From: Thermococcus zilligii AN1
Lineage (GTDB): Archaea; Methanobacteriota_B; Thermococci; Thermococcales; Thermococcaceae
NCBI RefSeq assembly: GCF_000258515.1
Contig: NZ_AJLF01000001.1
Location: 62,001 to 126,000, forward strand
DNA: 64,000 bases
Direction: 5' to 3'
In this document: positions 26,263-37,158 of the stretch, one piece after another
How positions within the stretch are numbered: the first letter of the stretch is position 1
Layout: each line of letters begins with the position of its first letter
Translations under genes and position numbers: made by a program
Notes under the pieces: generated by a model
What the model was told of the DNA's origin: nothing
Seen by the model: the letters and a program-made list of their open reading frames with translations, nothing else
The model's database searches: none

Positions 26263-27597
26263 GTGAATACAAGTTCTCCAGAGCGGGTAAAGCTACACCC
26301 TCAGGTTATAAATGCCGCCCGGGAGATCCCCGATCCTTACGTGCGGGCCGTGACGCTCGCCAGGATTGGTCACAGGCTTTATCTTGCTGGTGACGCCAAC
26401 TACGGGAAGGCTTTTTCCCTTGCCCTCTCTGCCATCAATGATATCGATAATCCAATCGTGGTTCTGAAGGCCATGGTGGACGTTTCCAGGTATCTTTACC
26501 TCTCTGGAATGGAAGAGAAGGCAAGAGACTTACTGAGAAGCGCCCACGAGGGTTCTCTCCTTCTAAAAGGTCCCGCAAGGGACGTGGTTCTCCTGGATAT
26601 AGCAAGGGGAGCCCTGGTTATCGGAATGCCCGATGAAGCTCTTCTCTACTCGACTGACGTTCAAGACGCCCAAAAGCGGGACCTGATTATGGCGGAAATC
26701 TTTCAGTTTTATATTAAAAAGGGTGATCTGAGAAGGGCGTCATCCCTCCTGGATGGGGTGTCTTCGGAGGATGTAAAGTCAAGGATTTCCTTTGAGCTTT
26801 TTAAGGAGCATCTTAGAAGGGGGGAATTTGCAAGCGCCCTGAGAATTCTTCCCAAAATAGGGGTTTACTACTGGATGGATTCCTCCATCGATGAGATCGC
26901 CAGGAGGATCAGTGAGGAAGATGCTTCTGAAGATGTCTACTGGAAGTTTGTTGAGGCCATAAAGGAGCTCTCCATGTCCTCGGGGAGGGATTATTTGACA
27001 ACGTTTCTAATCGGGCTCTCTCTTAGAGGGAAGGTCGGGTTTGTGGCCAAAGTTCTAAACTCCCTGACCGATTTCCCCCGGGCCGAGGTTGCAAAGAGGG
27101 TTGCCATGACCCTCGTCTCCAGCCCCGGGAATCTTGAGGAGTTCATCCGCGAGCTGTCTCTTCCTCCGGAGGAGTTTGACCCCCTTGCACGCGCTGTAAT
27201 GGACGAGCTGTTAAAGGGGCCGGTGTCGCCCGCTTACCGGGAAGTTGCCCTGATTATAGGACGGAGAACTGAGGATATGGCCGTCCTCGTTAAAGTTTCC
27301 ACTTACCTTTCAAAGATCGGCTATCCTGAAGAGGCCGGAACTTTTGCAGAACAGATTGCCGACCCGTATTTAAGATCCCTAGCGTTCGGGGCCATAGCGC
27401 TTGCCCATCTCAAGAAGGGGGACATCGATAGTGCCATCGAAGCGGCTGCCGAAGTTCGTGACAGGGACTGGGGATCGTGGTTGATGGGGGAAATACTCGT
27501 CAAGGTAGTTGAAAGCTCCATAGGGGAGAACGCTGAGGAAGAGTTGAGCGAGAGGGCTCAGAAGCACAAAAAGTGGAGGGATGATATTGGCTCCTAA
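26263..27597 (+). CDS. Helical-repeat (TPR-like) protein, function unknown
   Basis: 444-residue soluble, helix-rich protein with repeated helix-turn-helix pairs such as AVTLARIGHRLYLAGD, ARDLLRSAHEGSLLL, LAFGAIALAHLKKGDIDSAIEAA. These recall TPR repeats in chain-like scaffolds. No catalytic motif or membrane segment. The palindromic TATA GTTATATAAC (26221-26230) predicts a start near 26252, so GTG 26263 (GGTGGTACT before it) is better than ATG 26251. Second such scaffold in the window after the one at 15401; no close sequence similarity seen between them. Confidence 0.78.
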   Translation: MNTSSPERVKLHPQVINAAREIPDPYVRAVTLARIGHRLYLAGDANYGKAFSLALSAINDIDNPIVVLKAMVDVSRYLYLSGMEEKARDLLRSAHEGSLLLKGPARDVVLLDIARGALVIGMPDEALLYSTDVQDAQKRDLIMAEIFQFYIKKGDLRRASSLLDGVSSEDVKSRISFELFKEHLRRGEFASALRILPKIGVYYWMDSSIDEIARRISEEDASEDVYWKFVEAIKELSMSSGRDYLTTFLIGLSLRGKVGFVAKVLNSLTDFPRAEVAKRVAMTLVSSPGNLEEFIRELSLPPEEFDPLARAVMDELLKGPVSPAYREVALIIGRRTEDMAVLVKVSTYLSKIGYPEEAGTFAEQIADPYLRSLAFGAIALAHLKKGDIDSAIEAAAEVRDRDWGSWLMGEILVKVVESSIGENAEEELSERAQKHKKWRDDIGS

Positions 27598-27639
27598 ACC
27601 TTTTTAATGAATTCGGGCTGATCGTTTTGGGTGGTGCGC

Positions 27640-28443
27640 ATGCCGAGGATAGCGATAATAGGCGGTTCCGGAGTTTACGACCCTTCTCTGCTCTCAAACG
27701 TCCGGGAACAGGTCGTTGAAACGCCTTACGGCAAGGTTAAGCTGAAAATTGGTGAGTACGAAGGCGAAGAAATAGCCTTCCTTCCAAGACACGGCGAAAA
27801 ACACAGCGTCCCGCCGCATAAGATAAACTACCACGCCAACATGTGGGCCCTTTATGAGCTCGGTGTTGAGAGAATCCTCGCCACCTCTGCCGTTGGCTCC
27901 CTGAACCTTGATATGAAGCCCGGTGATTTCGTTATACTCGACCAGCTGATGGACTTCACCAAAACGAGGCATTACACCTTCTACGATGGCGAGGACAGCC
28001 CCCACGGTAGGAAATTCGTCGCTCACGTGGACTTTACGGAGCCATACTGTCCGGAGCTCAGAAAGGCCCTCATGAGTGCGGCCAAGGAGCTGGGCTTTAA
28101 CTATCACCCAACCGGCACCTACGCCTGTATGGAGGGCCCGAGGTTTGAAACCCGGGCGGAGATAAGGGCACTTAAGATACTCGGTGCAGATGTCGTTGGA
28201 ATGACCCAGTGCCCGGAGGCAGTTCTGGCGAGGGAACTTGAGATGTGCTACGCCAGCGTTGCTATAGTTACCAACTACGCCGCTGGGATAAGCGGGGAAA
28301 AGCTGACCCACACTGAAGTTGTGGAGCTCATGGAGAAAAAGGGCAGCGAACTCAAGCTGCTCCTGATGAGTGCAATCAAGTACATCCCCAGGGAGAGGAG
28401 GTGTCCGTGCAAGGACGCCCTCAAGGGAGCGACCGGCGAGTGA
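27640..28443 (+). CDS. mtnP: S-methyl-5'-thioadenosine phosphorylase (MTAP-type PNP)
   Basis: 267-residue hexameric purine nucleoside phosphorylase family enzyme that cleaves methylthioadenosine (and often other purine nucleosides in archaea) to base and sugar 1-phosphate. Signature IIGGSGVYD, phosphate site FLPRHGEKHSVPPH, TSAVGSL, and the substrate region MEGPRFETRAE with GMTQCPEAVLAREL. The C-terminal CPC (RRCPCKDAL) is typical of thermostable archaeal MTAPs, where cysteines form disulfides. ATG 27640 behind GGTGGTGCGC. Confidence 0.94.
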   Translation: MPRIAIIGGSGVYDPSLLSNVREQVVETPYGKVKLKIGEYEGEEIAFLPRHGEKHSVPPHKINYHANMWALYELGVERILATSAVGSLNLDMKPGDFVILDQLMDFTKTRHYTFYDGEDSPHGRKFVAHVDFTEPYCPELRKALMSAAKELGFNYHPTGTYACMEGPRFETRAEIRALKILGADVVGMTQCPEAVLARELEMCYASVAIVTNYAAGISGEKLTHTEVVELMEKKGSELKLLLMSAIKYIPRERRCPCKDALKGATGE

Positions 28444-28549
28444 TGCCCTCTTTTCTTCCCCACTTATGTCTGTACCCTGGGAGTGCGGGGGTTCTCACAG
28501 CCCATAAAGGCTTTGCGGACTGGTTATCTTTCGTTAGAAAAGGTTATAC

Positions 28550-28627
28550 TGGTGCGGTGGCCGGGATTCGAACCCGGGTTACCGGCTTGGGAGGCCGGTG
28601 TCCTGGACCAGGCTAGACTACCACCGC
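28550..28627 (-). tRNA. tRNA-Gly (CCC)
   Basis: 78 nt with encoded CCA. Acceptor GCGGTGG/CCACCGC, discriminator A; anticodon stem CCGGC/GCCGG around CTCCCAA gives CCC, reading GGG. T-loop GTTCGAA. Minus-strand TATA-like AAATTTTTAAAC is about 25 nt upstream. Confidence 0.96.
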
Positions 28628-28776
28628 GCGTCCCCATTATGGGGGGTGAAGTTTAAAAATTTTACGCGGACTGGGATGGACAGAGTAGTTCATTGGAGGT
28701 TCTTTTTGGGCGCGAAACCTCTCTTAAACTTTTCGTAAGGCCTATAAACCCTTCACCTCACCCCTATCTCGAAAAG

Positions 28777-28784
28777 CTTATATA
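28777..28784 (+). promoter_or_regulatory. TATA box of the RNA polymerase/ribosomal operon
   Basis: CTTATATA, predicting transcription from about 28807 and a leader of some 40 nt before rpoH. No other strong promoter is seen up to rps7, so the eight genes are likely one unit. Confidence 0.75.
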
Positions 28785-28848
28785 GGTGAACCTGAACGGG
28801 TGGGTAGTGGCGGTCATTCTTAAAAAAACTGTAAGGGGGCATTTCTCG

Positions 28849-29094
28849 GTGACGGCGAAAAAGGAATTTAGTGTGTTTATGCACGAGCTGGTTCCGGAAC
28901 ACAGGATACTTAGCGAGGAGGAGAAGGAGGAGCTCCTCAGGAAGTACAGGATCAAAATCTCTCAGCTCCCCCAGATACTGGCTTCTGATCCGGCAGTGGT
29001 GGAACTGGGCGCGAAGCCCGGTGACGTTATTGAAATTAAAAGAAAGAGCCCCGTGGGCACTTCCTATTACTACAGGCTCGTTGTTGAAGGCTGA
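28849..29094 (+). CDS. rpoH: DNA-directed RNA polymerase subunit H
   Basis: 81-residue subunit equivalent to the C-terminal half of eukaryotic Rpb5, binding the jaw of the polymerase. Characteristic [22 protein letters not shown] and the C-terminal [24 protein letters not shown] 28849 (VTAKKEF) fits the family start; the frame runs back to 28786 through the promoter. GGGGG at 28834 may serve as ribosome site. First gene of the operon. Confidence 0.95.
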   Translation: MTAKKEFSVFMHELVPEHRILSEEEKEELLRKYRIKISQLPQILASDPAVVELGAKPGDVIEIKRKSPVGTSYYYRLVVEG

Positions 29095-29109
29095 TTTTGA
29101 GGTGAGAGC

Positions 29110-32100
29110 ATGAGCGTGAGAGGACCCACTCTTGTTGAGGTTACCCCCGACGACCTCTGGCTCGTTATGGAATCCTACTGGAAGGAGAAGGGACTCGTTA
29201 GACAGCACCTCGACTCTTACAACGCCTTCGTTGACTATGGCCTTCAGGAGGTAATTGACGAGTTTGGTGGGGTTAAGCCGGACATACCCAACTTAGAGGT
29301 CAAGTTCGGGAAAATAAGGGTAGGGGAACCCGTATTTCAGGAGGCTCAGGGACAGAGAAGACCGCTTTATCCAATGGACGCCAGGATAAGGAATCTTACG
29401 TATTCCGCGCCTCTGTTTCTGGAACTCATTCCAGTCGTCAACGGGATTGAGCAGGAGCCTGTTGAAGCGAGAATTGGGGAGCTCCCGATAATGCTCAAGT
29501 CCAAGATATGCAGGCTTCACGGCCTCAGCGATGGGGAGCTCGTGAAGCTCGGCGAGGATCCAAAGGATCCGGGAGGATATTTCATCATCAACGGCTCCGA
29601 GAGGGTTATCGTTTCTATCGAGGATCTTGCCCCCAACAGGACCCTCGTCGAAAGAGACGAAAGGCAGGAAAGGGTAATTGCCAAGGTCTTCTCATACAGA
29701 CACGGTTACCGCGCACTTATAACCGTTGAAAGGAGAAAAGACGGGATTCTGTACGTTACGATTCCGAACGTGTCCAAACCGGTCAAGTTCGTTTACGTAA
29801 TGCGTGCCCTCGGTCTTCTCAGCGATAGGGAGATAGTGGAAGCGGTCAGCGACGACCCGAGGATCCAGCAGATCCTCCTCGACAACCTGGAGGATGCCAG
29901 CGATATAAGAACGCAGGAAGATGCGCTCGATTACATAGGCAAGCTCTCCCTCCCGGGACAGCCAAAGGAGTACAGGCTTAGAAGGGCCGAGCACATCATC
30001 GACAACAACCTCCTGCCACATATGGGCGTTGGGCCTGAGAACAGGAAGGCCAAGGCCTACTACCTCGGCATGATGGCACTCAAGGTTCTCGAGCTCTCAC
30101 TTGGCCTCCGCGGTGAGGATGATAAGGACCACTACGCCAACAAAAGGCTCAAGCTCGCAGGGGATCTGCTCAAGGACCTCTTCCGCGTTGCCTTTGGCCA
30201 GCTCGTCAAGGACATGGAGTACCAGATGACCAAGACTTACCAGAGGAAGGGGGAAAGGTACACCTTCCAGAACATACAGCGCTTTGTAAGGAACTCGATA
30301 AGGCCTGATGTGCTGAGCGAGAGGATAGAGCACGCCCTGGCGACCGGCTCGTGGCCGGGAGGAAGGACGGGCGTCAGCCAGCTCCTCGACAGAACGAACT
30401 ACATGTCAACCCTCTCCCACCTCAGGCGTGTAACTTCTCCCCTTGACAGGGAACAGCCGCACTTCGAGGCGCGTGACCTTCATGGAACCCACTGGGGCAG
30501 GATCTGCCCAACGGAAACGCCTGAAGGTCCAAACTGTGGTCTCGTTAAGAACCTCGCCCTGATGGCCCAGATCACCACGGGACTCCCGGAGGAAAAGGTA
30601 AGGGTTTATCTGGAGAAACTTGGCATAGTCCCAATTGAGGAGAGAAGGCCTGCCCCGGGTCTTTACAGGGTTTACCTCAACGGTGTTCTTATAGGCACAG
30701 TTGAGAAAGGACGCGAGCTCGTTGAGAGGATAAAAACTGACAGGAGAGCGGGCAGGATAAGCGACGTAATCAATGTGGCCCTCTACGAGGAGGGGGACGT
30801 TAGGGAGATTTACATAAACAGCGACGATGGCAGGGTCAGGAGGCCGCTCATCATAGTAGAAAACGGAAAGCCAAAGCTCACGAGGGAGCACGTTGAGGGC
30901 ATAAAGAACGGCACCCTCGCCTGGAGCGACCTCATAAGGATGGGCGTCATTGAGTACCTTGATGCTGAAGAAGAGGAGAACGCCTACGTGGCAACCTGGC
31001 CGTGGGAAGTGACCGGGGAGCACACCCACCTCGAGCTCATGCCAGCGGCGATACTCGGTATTCCTGCTTCCCTTGTCCCCTACCCGGAGCACAACGCTGC
31101 CCCGCGTAACACCTACGGAGCCGGTATGGCCAAGCAGAGCCTCGGTCTCGGGGCTGCTAACTTCAGGCTTCGCATTGATACTCGTGGCCATCTCCTGCAC
31201 TATCCACAGGTTCCGCTCGTCAACTCCCGCATAATGAAGGCAGTCGGCTTCGAGGAGAGGCCAGCGGGCCAGAACTTTGTCGTTGCGGTTCTTAGTTACC
31301 ACGGATACAACATGGAGGATGCTGTAATCATTAACAAGGCATCGATAGAGCGCGGCCTTGGAAGGAGCACCTTCTTCAGAACCTATGAAGCGGAGGAGAA
31401 GCGCTACCTCGGCGGCCAGACGGACCGCTTCGAAAAGCCCGATCCAACGATCAAGGGTTATCTCGGGGATAGATACTACCGCAACCTCGATGAGGACGGT
31501 ATAATCTTCCCCGAGTCAAGGGTCGAAGGGAAAGACGTTCTCGTTGGAAGAACTTCCCCACCCAGGTTCCTTGAAGAGCAGGGTCGCCTTGGCGGAATCG
31601 CCCTTCAGGAGAGGAGGGAAACCAGTGTTGCGGCCAGACCGAGTGAAGAGGGCATAGTCGACAAGGTGATAATCACCGAGACCGGTGATGGAACCAAGCT
31701 CGTCAAGGTTACGGTGAGGGATCTCCGCATTCCCGAGTTAGGCGACAAGTTCGCGAGCAGGCACGGTCAGAAGGGCGTCGTCGGTTTAATCGTCCCGCAG
31801 GAGGACATGCCCTGGACGGAGAGCGGTATCGTTCCGGATCTGATCGTCAACCCGCACGGTATCCCGAGCCGTATGACCGTCGGACAGCTCATTGAGGCCA
31901 TCGGCGGAAAGGTGGCTTCCCTCAAGGGCAGACGCGTAGATGGAACGGCCTTCATCGGTGAGCCAGAGGAGAAGCTCAGGAGGGAGCTCGAAGAGCTCGG
32001 CTTCAAACACAACGGCAGGGAGATCCTCTACGACGGAATAACCGGAAGAAGGCTTGAGGCGGAGATATTCGTTGGCGTCATCTACTACCAGAGGCTCCAC

Positions 32101-32478
32101 CACATGGTCGCGGACAAGATGCACGCCCGTTCACGCGGTCCCGTTCAGGTTCTCACCAAGCAACCAACCGAGGGAAGGGCAAGGGAAGGTGGTCTCAGGT
32201 TCGGTGAGATGGAGCGTGACGTCCTCATCGGACATGGCGCCGCGATGCTCCTGATCGAGCGTCTCCTCGAGGAGAGTGACAAGACCGAAGTCTGGGTCTG
32301 TGAGAACTGCGGGCATATAGCCCTTGAGGACAAGCGCAGAGACAGGGTCTACTGTCCGGTCTGTGGTGAAGAGGAGAGAATAAGCAAAGTTGAGATAAGC
32401 TACGCATTTAAGTTGCTCCTCGACGAGCTGAAGGCGATGGTGATCAGGCCTTCCCTCAGGCTGGAGGATAGGGTGTGA
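29110..32478 (+). CDS. rpoB: DNA-directed RNA polymerase subunit B
   Basis: 1122-residue catalytic subunit, unsplit as in Thermococcales. Conserved blocks include [48 protein letters not shown] and the C-terminal zinc ribbon CENCG...YCPVCG ahead of the clamp end. ATG 29110 behind GAGGTGAG. Stop overlaps the upstream GTG of rpoA1's frame, so ribosomes may reinitiate. No intein. Confidence 0.98.
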   Translation: MSVRGPTLVEVTPDDLWLVMESYWKEKGLVRQHLDSYNAFVDYGLQEVIDEFGGVKPDIPNLEVKFGKIRVGEPVFQEAQGQRRPLYPMDARIRNLTYSAPLFLELIPVVNGIEQEPVEARIGELPIMLKSKICRLHGLSDGELVKLGEDPKDPGGYFIINGSERVIVSIEDLAPNRTLVERDERQERVIAKVFSYRHGYRALITVERRKDGILYVTIPNVSKPVKFVYVMRALGLLSDREIVEAVSDDPRIQQILLDNLEDASDIRTQEDALDYIGKLSLPGQPKEYRLRRAEHIIDNNLLPHMGVGPENRKAKAYYLGMMALKVLELSLGLRGEDDKDHYANKRLKLAGDLLKDLFRVAFGQLVKDMEYQMTKTYQRKGERYTFQNIQRFVRNSIRPDVLSERIEHALATGSWPGGRTGVSQLLDRTNYMSTLSHLRRVTSPLDREQPHFEARDLHGTHWGRICPTETPEGPNCGLVKNLALMAQITTGLPEEKVRVYLEKLGIVPIEERRPAPGLYRVYLNGVLIGTVEKGRELVERIKTDRRAGRISDVINVALYEEGDVREIYINSDDGRVRRPLIIVENGKPKLTREHVEGIKNGTLAWSDLIRMGVIEYLDAEEEENAYVATWPWEVTGEHTHLELMPAAILGIPASLVPYPEHNAAPRNTYGAGMAKQSLGLGAANFRLRIDTRGHLLHYPQVPLVNSRIMKAVGFEERPAGQNFVVAVLSYHGYNMEDAVIINKASIERGLGRSTFFRTYEAEEKRYLGGQTDRFEKPDPTIKGYLGDRYYRNLDEDGIIFPESRVEGKDVLVGRTSPPRFLEEQGRLGGIALQERRETSVAARPSEEGIVDKVIITETGDGTKLVKVTVRDLRIPELGDKFASRHGQKGVVGLIVPQEDMPWTESGIVPDLIVNPHGIPSRMTVGQLIEAIGGKVASLKGRRVDGTAFIGEPEEKLRRELEELGFKHNGREILYDGITGRRLEAEIFVGVIYYQRLHHMVADKMHARSRGPVQVLTKQPTEGRAREGGLRFGEMERDVLIGHGAAMLLIERLLEESDKTEVWVCENCGHIALEDKRRDRVYCPVCGEEERISKVEISYAFKLLLDELKAMVIRPSLRLEDRV

Positions 32479-32483
32479 GAGCC

Positions 32484-35207
32484 ATGAACTCGATGAGGAA
32501 GGTTATCGGTAGTATTGAGTTTGGCATACTCTCACCGCAGGAAATCAGGAAGATGAGCGCGGCGGAGATAACCGTTCCGGACACCTACGACGAGGACGGT
32601 TACCCCATAGAGGGCGGCCTCATGGACAAGAGGCTCGGTGTTATCGATCCGGGGCTGAGATGTGAGACCTGCGGTGCAAAAGCCGGTGAATGTCCCGGTC
32701 ACTTTGGCCACATCGAGCTGGCCAGGCCTGTCGTCCACGTTGGCTTTGCCAAAACTATCCTCAGGGTCCTCGAGAGCACCTGCAGGGAGTGTGGCAGGAT
32801 AAAGCTCACCGATGAGGAAATAGAGGGGTACATGAAGAAGTTCGAAGTAATTGGCGACAGGAAGAAGGCCAGGGATGATTTGATCAGGGAAATCCATAAA
32901 AAGGCCAAGGAAAGAATGGTCTGCCCCCACTGCGGTGCCCCCCAGTTCCCGCTTAAGTTCGAGAGACCGACCGTATACTGGGAGCTCAGGAAGGACGAGG
33001 AAGGCAACGACTACAGGCACAGAATGATGCCAAACGAGATAAGGGACAGGCTTGAGAGGATCCCTGACGGGGATCTGCCACTCCTCGGCCTGCACCCGGA
33101 GAATTCCAGACCGGAGTGGATGGTCCTTACAGTTCTCCCAGTTCCACCGGTCACGATGAGGCCATCCATAACCCTCGAGAGCGGCATTCGCGCCGAGGAT
33201 GACCTCACCCACAAGCTGGTAGACATAATCCGTATCAACAACCGCCTCAAGTCCAACATAGAGGCCGGTGCACCCCAGCTGATTATAGAAGACCTCTGGG
33301 ACCTCCTCCAGTACCACGTCACCACATACATCAACAACGAGACGTCCGGTGTTCCCCCTGCCAAGCACAAGAGCGGAAGGCCGCTTAAAACGCTCGCTCA
33401 GAGGCTTAAAGGTAAGGAGGGGCGCTTCAGGGGCAACCTCAGCGGTAAGCGTGTCAACTTCTCAGCGAGAACCGTCATAAGCCCTGACCCCATGATAAGC
33501 ATCAACGAGGTCGGCGTTCCTATAGCCATTGCAATGGAACTAACCGTTCCCGAGAAGGTCACGGAGTTCAACTTTGAGAAGCTCAAGGAGAGGGTTCTCA
33601 ACGGCCCCGAGAAGTATCCTGGCGCCAACTACGTCATCGACCCGGAGGGTAAAAGGATAAGGCTCATGGAGAGCAACCTTAAGACGATCGCGGAGAAGCT
33701 TGACATCGGCTGGACCGTCGAGAGGCACCTCGAGGACGGGGATATAGTCCTCTTCAACAGGCAGCCCTCGCTCCACAGGATGAGCATAATGGCCCACCGC
33801 GTTCGTGTTATGCCCTACAGGACCTTTAGACTTAACCTGTCAGTATGCCCGCCCTACAACGCGGACTTCGATGGTGACGAGATGAACCTTCACGTTCCCC
33901 AGACCGAGGAGGCCCAGGCGGAGGCAAAGATACTCATGGAAGTCCAGAACCACATAATCTCACCGCGTTACGGTGGCCCAATCATTGCGGGAATACAGGA
34001 CCACATCTCAGGCGGTTATCTCCTTACGAGGGAGGGAGCCTACTTCACCCGCCTTGAGGTCGAGCAGATGATCGCCTTCGCGGGCATTGATGTTGACAAA
34101 CTGCCGGAGCCTGACAAGTTTGAAAACGGCCAGCCTCTCTGGAGCGGAAAGACGGTGTTTTCACTCCTTTTGCCAAGCGATCTCACCATATGGTACCGCA
34201 ACAAGCTCTGTGATGAACCGGAGAGATGTGAAGCCTTAGAGAAACTAATCGAGGAGAAACTCCTCCCTGATCCAGAGGAGGTCAGAAAGTTAGCCTGCGA
34301 TGGCTTCGTCTACATCCAGAACGGGAGGTTACTCAGCGGTGCAATAGACAAGACGGTCTATGGCAGGGAGGACGGAAAGCTTCTCGACGTTATCGTGAGG
34401 GAATACGGCGTCGAGAGGGCCAGGCAGTTCCTTGACCAGGTCACTAGGCTTACAATCTGGGTCATAACCCACAGGGGCTTCACCACTGCCATAGACGATG
34501 AAGACCTCCCGGAGGAGGCCCTCGACAGAATTAAGGAGATAGCCCGCGAGGCCGAGGAAAAGGTTCAGAAACTCATCGAGGCTTATAAGAGGGGCGAACT
34601 TGAGCCCCTCCCGGGCAAGAGCCTTGAAGAGACGCTCGAGAGCAGGATCATGGCCGTTTTAGCAGAGGCCCGTGACAACGCTGGTAAGGTTGCCGAGAGA
34701 TACCTCGGTATGGGCAACCACGCGGTGATAATGGCCAAGACCGGAGCAAGGGGTAAGATACTCAACATCACCCAGATGGCGGCAATGCTCGGCCAGCAGT
34801 CAATACGTGGAAAGCGTCTCTACCGTGGCTATCGCGGAAGGGTTCTGACCCACTTCAAGCCCGGCGACCTCGGGGCCAGGGCCAGGGGATTCGTCACGAA
34901 CTCCTACAAGAGCGGTTTAACGCCACAGGAGTACTTCTTCCACGCCATGGGTGGTAGAGAAGGTCTCGTCGACACCGCGGTCAGGACGGCACAGAGCGGT
35001 TACATGCAGAGGAGACTAATAAACGCCCTCCAGGATCTTAAGGTGGACTACGACGGAACCGTCAGGGATCCAACGGGAATCATAGTCCAGTTCAAGTACG
35101 GTGAAGACGGTGTCGATCCAATGAAGAGCTGGCAGGGCAAGACGGTTGACGTTAATAGAGTCATTGTGAGAACCCTCCTCAAGGTGAGGGGGAAGGGAAA
35201 GGCGTGA
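32484..35207 (+). CDS. rpoA1: DNA-directed RNA polymerase subunit A' (A1)
   Basis: 907-residue N-terminal part of the largest subunit, holding the active-centre aspartates in NADFDGDEMNLH (about 460-470). N-terminal zinc site CETCGAKAGECPGHFGH, second Cys pairs CRECGR and CPHCG; also the bridge/funnel region TGARGKILNITQMAAMLGQQSIRG. ATG 32484 (MNSMRKVIGSI) is preferred to GTG 32475, which lies in the ribosome site. Confidence 0.98.
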   Translation: MNSMRKVIGSIEFGILSPQEIRKMSAAEITVPDTYDEDGYPIEGGLMDKRLGVIDPGLRCETCGAKAGECPGHFGHIELARPVVHVGFAKTILRVLESTCRECGRIKLTDEEIEGYMKKFEVIGDRKKARDDLIREIHKKAKERMVCPHCGAPQFPLKFERPTVYWELRKDEEGNDYRHRMMPNEIRDRLERIPDGDLPLLGLHPENSRPEWMVLTVLPVPPVTMRPSITLESGIRAEDDLTHKLVDIIRINNRLKSNIEAGAPQLIIEDLWDLLQYHVTTYINNETSGVPPAKHKSGRPLKTLAQRLKGKEGRFRGNLSGKRVNFSARTVISPDPMISINEVGVPIAIAMELTVPEKVTEFNFEKLKERVLNGPEKYPGANYVIDPEGKRIRLMESNLKTIAEKLDIGWTVERHLEDGDIVLFNRQPSLHRMSIMAHRVRVMPYRTFRLNLSVCPPYNADFDGDEMNLHVPQTEEAQAEAKILMEVQNHIISPRYGGPIIAGIQDHISGGYLLTREGAYFTRLEVEQMIAFAGIDVDKLPEPDKFENGQPLWSGKTVFSLLLPSDLTIWYRNKLCDEPERCEALEKLIEEKLLPDPEEVRKLACDGFVYIQNGRLLSGAIDKTVYGREDGKLLDVIVREYGVERARQFLDQVTRLTIWVITHRGFTTAIDDEDLPEEALDRIKEIAREAEEKVQKLIEAYKRGELEPLPGKSLEETLESRIMAVLAEARDNAGKVAERYLGMGNHAVIMAKTGARGKILNITQMAAMLGQQSIRGKRLYRGYRGRVLTHFKPGDLGARARGFVTNSYKSGLTPQEYFFHAMGGREGLVDTAVRTAQSGYMQRRLINALQDLKVDYDGTVRDPTGIIVQFKYGEDGVDPMKSWQGKTVDVNRVIVRTLLKVRGKGKA

Positions 35208-35216
35208 GGTGGAAAA

Positions 35217-36392
35217 ATGGTGGCGGCCAATGCCATTAAATCTTTAGTTGAGGGGACTCCCCTCCCCGAGGCGGTTAAGGAAGAGCTCTACAGCAAGCTC
35301 ATCAAGTACACCAAGAAGTACAGGCTCACAAAGGCCGAGATAGAGGCCATCGTGGAGGAAGTCGTGAAGGAGTACGAGAAGGCCCTCGTTGAGCCGGGGG
35401 AACCCGTCGGTACCGTTGCGGCACAGTCGATAGGTGAGCCCTCAACTCAGATGACCCTCAACACCTTCCACTACGCGGGTGTCACTGAGATAAACGTTAC
35501 CCTCGGTTTGCCAAGAATCATCGAAATTGTCGATGCCAGGAAGAACCCATCAACGCCCATCATGACGGTTTATCTTGACGAAGAGCACAGGCAGGACATG
35601 GCCAAGGCCCTTGAAGTCGCCAGGAGAATAGAGGGAACCACCCTTGAAAACCTCGCCAGGGAGGAGACGATAGACATCCTCAACTTTGAGTACATAGTTG
35701 AGGTTGATCCCGAGAGGCTCGAGAAGACAGGCCTTGACATGGAAAAGATTCTGAAAAAGCTGTCCGGCTCTTTTAAGAACGTTGAGTTTGAGGCGGATGG
35801 GTACAGGATCATCGTCAGGCCCCAAAAGGTCGGCAGGCTCTCAGACCTGAGGAGGCTTGCCGAAAAGGTTAAAAAGCACCGCCTTAAGGGTCTCTCTGGC
35901 GTCGGAAAGACCATCATAAGGAAGGAAGGCGACGAGTACGTGATATACACCGAGGGCTCGAACCTCAAGCAGGTACTAAAGGTTCCCGGCGTTGATCCAA
36001 CCAGGACGAGAACCAACAACATCTGGGAAATCGCGGAAGTGCTCGGCATTGAAGCGGCAAGAAACGCCATAATAGAGGAAATAGTGAGCACAATGCGGGA
36101 GCAGGGTCTGGAGGTTGATATAAGACACATCATGCTCGTCGCGGACATGATGACCCTGGACGGAGTAATCCGTCCGATAGGGAGACATGGTGTGGTCGGA
36201 GAAAAGGCGAGCGTCCTCGCTAGGGCTTCCTTTGAGATAACTACCACGCACCTATTCGAAGCGGCCGAGAGGGGAGAGGTCGATCCCCTCAACGGCGTGG
36301 TTGAGAACGTCCTCATCGGCCAGCCAGTCCCCGTTGGAACCGGGGTAGTCAACCTGAAGATGGGCCTTCCCCTGAGACCGGAAAGGGAGTAG
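35217..36392 (+). CDS. rpoA2: DNA-directed RNA polymerase subunit A'' (A2)
   Basis: 391-residue C-terminal part of the largest subunit, with the trigger-loop region EPVGTVAAQSIGEPSTQMTLNTFHYAGV (given here only as position about 60-88) and the jaw/clamp segments ending MGLPLRPERE. Together with A' it makes the Rpb1 equivalent. It follows rpoA1 by 9 nt; no intein at the known archaeal insertion site. Confidence 0.97.
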   Translation: MVAANAIKSLVEGTPLPEAVKEELYSKLIKYTKKYRLTKAEIEAIVEEVVKEYEKALVEPGEPVGTVAAQSIGEPSTQMTLNTFHYAGVTEINVTLGLPRIIEIVDARKNPSTPIMTVYLDEEHRQDMAKALEVARRIEGTTLENLAREETIDILNFEYIVEVDPERLEKTGLDMEKILKKLSGSFKNVEFEADGYRIIVRPQKVGRLSDLRRLAEKVKKHRLKGLSGVGKTIIRKEGDEYVIYTEGSNLKQVLKVPGVDPTRTRTNNIWEIAEVLGIEAARNAIIEEIVSTMREQGLEVDIRHIMLVADMMTLDGVIRPIGRHGVVGEKASVLARASFEITTTHLFEAAERGEVDPLNGVVENVLIGQPVPVGTGVVNLKMGLPLRPERE

Positions 36393-36405
36393 GGAGGTGT
36401 GATAT

Positions 36406-36711
36406 ATGGACCTTGCGTTTGAACTGAGAAAGGTACTGGAAACTGGAAAGGCAGTACTCGGTTCAAGGAGGACAATACAGCTCGCAAAAACCGGTGAAGC
36501 CAAGCTCATTATAGTGGCTAAAAACGCCCCCGCCGATATAAAGGGAGACATCTACTACTACGCGAAGCTGAGCGGGATACCCGTTTACGAGTTCGAGGGA
36601 ACGAGCGTCGAGCTGGGTACCTTGCTGGGTAAGCCCTTTGTGGTGGCTTCCCTGGCCGTAGTTAACCCTGGCGAGAGCAACATACTCGCCTTGGCTGGAG
36701 GTAAGGAGTGA
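36406..36711 (+). CDS. rpl30e: Ribosomal protein L30e
   Basis: 101-residue large-subunit protein of the L7Ae/L30e fold. Recognised by [24 protein letters not shown] and [35 protein letters not shown]-type middle. ATG 36406 behind GGGAGGTGTG. Its stop overlaps the GTG/ATG start of nusA. Confidence 0.96.
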   Translation: MDLAFELRKVLETGKAVLGSRRTIQLAKTGEAKLIIVAKNAPADIKGDIYYYAKLSGIPVYEFEGTSVELGTLLGKPFVVASLAVVNPGESNILALAGGKE

Positions 36712-37148
36712 TGCCGCTCAAGCTCAACACTGACCAGATCAAGTACATAGCCCTCTTCGAGAGCATGACCGGAGCGACTGCCCTCGACTGCCTCATAGAC
36801 ACCGAGAGGAACAGGCTCATCTTCGTCGTCAAGAAGGGCGAGATGGGCCTCGCCCTCGGAAAGAAGGGAGCCAACGTCAAGCGCGTTCAGAGCATGCTCG
36901 GAAAGGAGGTAGACCTCATAGAGCACTCCGAAAATCCCGAAGAGTTCCTGAGGAACATTTATAAAAGCCTCGGGGTTAAGGTTAAAAAGATCCACATCAC
37001 TGAGAAGCGTGACGGTAAAAAGGTCGCCCTCCTTGACGTTGGCCCGCAGGACAAGCCGAGGGCCATAGGAAAGGGCGGCCAGAACATCAACCTCGTGAAA
37101 GAACTGATGGAGAGACACCACGGTATTGTTGATGTGGTCGTAATCTGA
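36711..37148 (+). CDS. nusA: NusA-like transcription factor (KH domains)
   Basis: 145-residue archaeal NusA with two KH domains only: [19 protein letters not shown] and [19 protein letters not shown] carry the GxxG RNA-binding loops. It lacks the polymerase-binding N-terminal and S1 domains of bacterial NusA. ATG 36711 directly follows GTG 36708; either gives the same protein within one residue. Position between rpl30e and rps12 is the conserved archaeal order. Confidence 0.95.
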   Translation: MPLKLNTDQIKYIALFESMTGATALDCLIDTERNRLIFVVKKGEMGLALGKKGANVKRVQSMLGKEVDLIEHSENPEEFLRNIYKSLGVKVKKIHITEKRDGKKVALLDVGPQDKPRAIGKGGQNINLVKELMERHHGIVDVVVI

Positions 37149-37158
37149 GGTGATGATC

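Noticed and set aside
29110-36392. Inteins in rpoB, rpoA1 or rpoA2
   Set aside because: All three have normal family length and uninterrupted conserved blocks.
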